A DNA stretch of 64,000 nt from Deltaproteobacteria bacterium (GTDB lineage Bacteria > Myxococcota > Kuafuiibacteriia > Kuafuiibacteriales > Kuafuiibacteriaceae), in NCBI GenBank assembly GCA_011526105.1, contig WYAZ01000177.1, positions 1 to 64,000 of the forward strand, in the 5' to 3' direction. This document shows positions 61,463 to 64,000 of this stretch, piece after piece. A model generated the notes under the pieces. It saw only the letters and a list, made by a program, of their open reading frames with translations. It was not told the DNA's origin and did no database searches. The translations under genes were made by a program, and so were the position numbers. Numbering within the stretch: the stretch's first letter is position 1; every line of letters begins with the position of its first letter.

Positions 61463-63096
61463 CAGGCCGGATGAGGCTTCCATCCGGTGCGCTGCTTCTC
61501 AGCCTGCTCATCGGCTGCGCGTCCTCGGACTCGGGACGAATCAAGAGTTCCTTGGCCCCGTTCGGTCCAGCGGGGATCACGCACGAGGCCTCAGCGCCGA
61601 TGCGCCGGGCACTCATCGTCGGCATCGAAGAGTTCGAGGATGAACGGTTCGCCAAGCTGCTGTACCCCACCAAGGATGCCAAGGCGCTCGCCAAAGCGAT
61701 TTCGGGCTTCGACGACGTCACCGTGCTCACCGGGCGAGCAGCGACGAGCCGGAGCGCGATTCTCGCCGCTCTGCATGCTCTCGCCGGCCGCGTTCGCCAC
61801 CGAGACGACACCCTGCTCGTGTACTTCTCGACCCACGGCTCCCTCGATCGAAAGCCGGGTGGAGAGCTCGAGCGTTTCATCGTCACCGCAGACACCCGCC
61901 TCGACATTGTGAGTGCGACCGCTCTCTCCGTGAGCGAGCTCGTGGCCGCCTTGAACCGCACGGAGAGTCGGAGAGTCGCGCTGATCCTTGCCACCTGTCA
62001 CAGCGGCGGCGGCAAGTCTCAGATCTCCGACACCTTGGCGGTGGCGCTGCGAGGCATCAAGGCGCCCGCACTTGCACCGATCGAGGTCGTGTCCGAGGCA
62101 AGTTTCGTTTTGAGCGCCTCGGCGATCGGCGAGGCGGCCCGAGAGGACGACCAACTCGGACATGATGTGTACACGCATTTTCTGTTGGAGGCGATGCGGC
62201 TGGGGGACCGAGACGAGGACGGTGCGGTCACCGTGAGTGAAGCACACGACTACGCGCGCGAACGCACCTACCAGTTCACGCAGGGTCGACAACGTCCCTC
62301 GGCCGAGAGCGTGATCCTCGGCGTCGACCCGATCGAACTCGTCGGACGGCGGTCGCGCGTTGGGCGTCCCACCATCTACAGCTATGCGCCCTCCGCCGAC
62401 GGACTCGTCGTGTCCGTCGATGGTGCGAGGAAGGGCACGCTCCCGGGCGGCGTGGCGGTCGAAGCCGGTCGAAGGAAGCTCGAGCTCCTCGTCGCCGAGA
62501 CCGGCGAACGCATCTATGAGGGGAGTATTCAGCTCGAGCCTGGCGAACGCGCCGACTTGTCTTTGCTCCTCCCTCCGCCGCCCGAGCTGAGCTTGCGGGT
62601 CGGGCCCTCCTTCTTCTTCCCGACCTCAGCGGGGGCGCGGGAGCGGTATTTTCCGACCTCGTATGGTCTGAGGCTCGCTTTTCGCGCTGAGCATCTTGGA
62701 TGGCGAGACCTCGTGCTCGAGGTTGGCGCGGACTGGGTCCTGAGTTCGGGCCGAACCGCGGAAGCGAACTCGGGCTTGCCGTATGATCTCTCGTCGCTCC
62801 GCCCTGGAGTCCGCGTCGGACTCGGTCTTCCGCTCGGCAGCGCGCTCTCCCTCGAAGCAACCGCAGGCGTGGGCGCACTCTTCGCGTGGCGTTCGTTCGA
62901 GACCGCGAGCTTCGAGGCCCAGGAGTCACTTCGAGGTCCCTGGCTGAGCGGTCGATTCGCCCTGATCTGGGCGACCGCGGACTGGCTGCGACTGAGCCTC
63001 GAGCTCGAGCCGGGAGCCTTCTGGGGGGTCCTCGGAGAGGACTCGGGACCGCACGCCTTCCTCGGCGCAGCGCTGCTTGCAGGCCTTCGGTTCTGA
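61459..63096 (+). CDS. Caspase-like lipoprotein with PEGA-like and beta-barrel-like C-terminus
   Basis: Predicted 545-residue lipoprotein (ATG 61459, ATGA overlap with the previous gene; lipobox LIGC, Cys20). A caspase/peptidase C14 domain (about residues 50-290) contains the His126 of YFSTHGS and Cys180 of ATCHSGGG, the catalytic dyad. Residues about 300-375 form a PEGA-like beta domain (VVSVDGARKGTLPGGVAV). The last ~165 residues (PELSLRVGPSFFF onward to ALLAGLRF) alternate amphipathic strands as a membrane barrel would. Bacterial caspase homologs cleave after basic residues; targets are unknown here. This three-part layout in a lipoprotein is unusual. Confidence 0.88.
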   Translation: MTGRMRLPSGALLLSLLIGCASSDSGRIKSSLAPFGPAGITHEASAPMRRALIVGIEEFEDERFAKLLYPTKDAKALAKAISGFDDVTVLTGRAATSRSAILAALHALAGRVRHRDDTLLVYFSTHGSLDRKPGGELERFIVTADTRLDIVSATALSVSELVAALNRTESRRVALILATCHSGGGKSQISDTLAVALRGIKAPALAPIEVVSEASFVLSASAIGEAAREDDQLGHDVYTHFLLEAMRLGDRDEDGAVTVSEAHDYARERTYQFTQGRQRPSAESVILGVDPIELVGRRSRVGRPTIYSYAPSADGLVVSVDGARKGTLPGGVAVEAGRRKLELLVAETGERIYEGSIQLEPGERADLSLLLPPPPELSLRVGPSFFFPTSAGARERYFPTSYGLRLAFRAEHLGWRDLVLEVGADWVLSSGRTAEANSGLPYDLSSLRPGVRVGLGLPLGSALSLEATAGVGALFAWRSFETASFEAQESLRGPWLSGRFALIWATADWLRLSLELEPGAFWGVLGEDSGPHAFLGAALLAGLRF

Positions 63097-63105
63097 GACC
63101 GGGCC

Positions 63106-63230
63106 AGGCAATGCAAAAAGGGGCAATGCAAAAAAGGGGACAGGCCCCTTTTCCCACACCCAACGGAAAGAAGAGGAAAGAAAAGGTGCCTGTCCCCTTT
63201 TCCCCCCTTTTCCCGCACCTTTTCGCCCAC
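63106..63230. repeat. REP-like palindromic repeat cluster, right
   Basis: Two 21-bp units of the family seen at 56204-56400: 63132-63152 (a variant beginning AAAAGGGGACAGGCC) and 63181-63201 (inverted). Shorter A/G-rich and C/T-rich fragments fill the rest. It lies directly after the caspase gene and before the convergent gene at 63231. Together with the left cluster it brackets the five-gene operon. Confidence 0.85.
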
Positions 63231-64000
63231 CTAAGGGCAGCTCGCGCTCGTGTCCGTCCCCACGACGGTGACCGCGCCCGCGACCGACACGCCCGCCAGC
63301 CAAGCGTCGACCGCGCACTGAGGGAGCCGCGGGTTGCCAGTGATCAAGAGCTCCCCGCCGATGGTCGTGACGTTGTCCAGCCCGACGATCGACTGGAGCA
63401 CGTCGTTTCGCGCGATGCTCACGAAGCCGAACACGCTCTCGACTCTCGAAAGACCCGTCAGCGACGCGAGCCCGGGATTGTCTCCAATGAACAGGTAGCC
63501 ACCCACGCTGAGTAGGTTCGAGAGACCCGAGATCGTGGTCAGACCCGCGTTCTCGGAGATCGAGAGACTCCCGCCCAGGCTCGTCAGCGCGTTCAGCGTG
63601 TCGACGTCCTCCACCAAGTCGTTCCGGAAGAGCAGAATCGGTCCTCCCACGCTCTCGAGGGAGGCGAGGCCATCCAGATTGGTGAGCGCGTCATTGTCGC
63701 TCAGATAGAACTGACCGCCGACCGTTCTCAGCGAGCCCAGACCGTCGATGTTCACCAGAGCATCGGCGTTGTCGATGTCGACGAATCCGGCGACGAACTC
63801 CAGCGAGGCGAGTCCATCGAGGGTCGTCAATCCGATCGCCCGTTGGATCAGGAGGTCCCCGCCGATCACTCTGAGGGCTCGAAGAGGCTGGAGATCGAAG
63901 ATGTCGACGGGGTCGTTCCCACCGCCCACGAAGACCCCGCTGGGCTCGAAGTTGATCTCATCGTCGACGAGCAGAAATCCGGTGATCTCGCTGCAGCCCG
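63231..64000 (-). CDS. Receptor-L-domain/leucine-rich-repeat-like protein (5' end outside window)
   Basis: The frame is open to the window edge and the start is not visible. About 256 codons show a repeating pattern of 22-25 residues, such as LTNLDGLASLESVGGPILLF and LTTISGLSNLLSVGGYLFIG, with Leu/Ile and VGG at fixed positions. This is the layout of receptor-L domains and bacterial LRR-like surface proteins. The C-terminus (PRLPQCAVDAWLA, TDTSASCP) has two cysteines. It converges on the caspase operon. It is probably secreted or surface-located, but the signal peptide lies outside the window. Confidence 0.75.
   Translation of the reverse strand, partial: GCSEITGFLLVDDEINFEPSGVFVGGGNDPVDIFDLQPLRALRVIGGDLLIQRAIGLTTLDGLASLEFVAGFVDIDNADALVNIDGLGSLRTVGGQFYLSDNDALTNLDGLASLESVGGPILLFRNDLVEDVDTLNALTSLGGSLSISENAGLTTISGLSNLLSVGGYLFIGDNPGLASLTGLSRVESVFGFVSIARNDVLQSIVGLDNVTTIGGELLITGNPRLPQCAVDAWLAGVSVAGAVTVVGTDTSASCP

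Noticed and set aside
1-64000. tRNA, rRNA or known riboswitches
   Set aside because: I found no cloverleaf or recognisable ribosomal sequence, and no preQ1-type motif fits in the 30-nt gap before queF.

Overview
The window is a high-GC chromosomal segment that looks like a myxobacterium (Myxococcota, probably Polyangia and plausibly Sandaracinaceae). I infer this from several signs: about a dozen secreted lipoproteins, several with Asp/Ala-rich linkers behind the lipobox cysteine; a MYXO-CTERM-like C-terminus; an MglA-like small GTPase; a caspase-like protein; split imuB/dnaE2 mutasome genes; and an 11-gene nuo operon without nuoEFG. I saw no rRNA, tRNA, CRISPR array, phage module or intact transposase.

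Layout. 1-9.0 kb: an aldo/keto reductase and MglA-like GTPase pair, a Lys-rich secreted protein, queF, a TIGR00027-type methyltransferase, a propeller-type lipoprotein and a glycosyltransferase-2/radical SAM fusion, punctuated by three copies of a ~165-bp MITE-like repeat. 9.1-20 kb: a coiled-coil protein, a DPP-IV-like S9 peptidase, an arsenosugar-type ArsM, a CEMIP-like G8/beta-helix lipoprotein with a lectin/lyase-fold lipoprotein, and an Ig-domain lipoprotein. 20.1-30.3 kb: nuoABCDHIJKLMN on the minus strand. 30.5-37.9 kb: a tandem rhodanese, a broken gene, an FG-GAP lipoprotein, a small Pro/Ala-rich protein, a second MITE family, a gene remnant and an NmrA-like reductase. 37.9-56.2 kb: a family of propeller-like lipoproteins, dnaE2 (imuC), a DUF3160 lipoprotein, an Hsp70-like protein, two outer-membrane barrel proteins, a MYXO-CTERM-like protein and imuB. 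56.5-63.1 kb: a tightly coupled five-gene operon, flanked on both sides by palindromic repeats, made of two paralogous regulatory-domain/propeller lipoproteins, an ECF sigma factor, an anti-sigma-like membrane protein and a caspase-like lipoprotein. The window ends inside a receptor-L-domain-like gene.

How genes work together. The nuo block encodes the membrane arm and connecting part of complex I. imuB and dnaE2 lie 11 kb apart but carry the same TACANNTGTTCAGT motif against their start codons, which suggests a common SOS operator. The five genes of the 56.5-63.1 kb operon overlap their neighbours by 4 or 14 nt, which suggests one cell-envelope sensing or execution system under its own sigma factor. 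The two MITE families have TA-bounded ends, and four neighbouring genes take their TAG stop codon from an element terminus.

Functions are assigned from visible motifs and family knowledge only; no database search was run.
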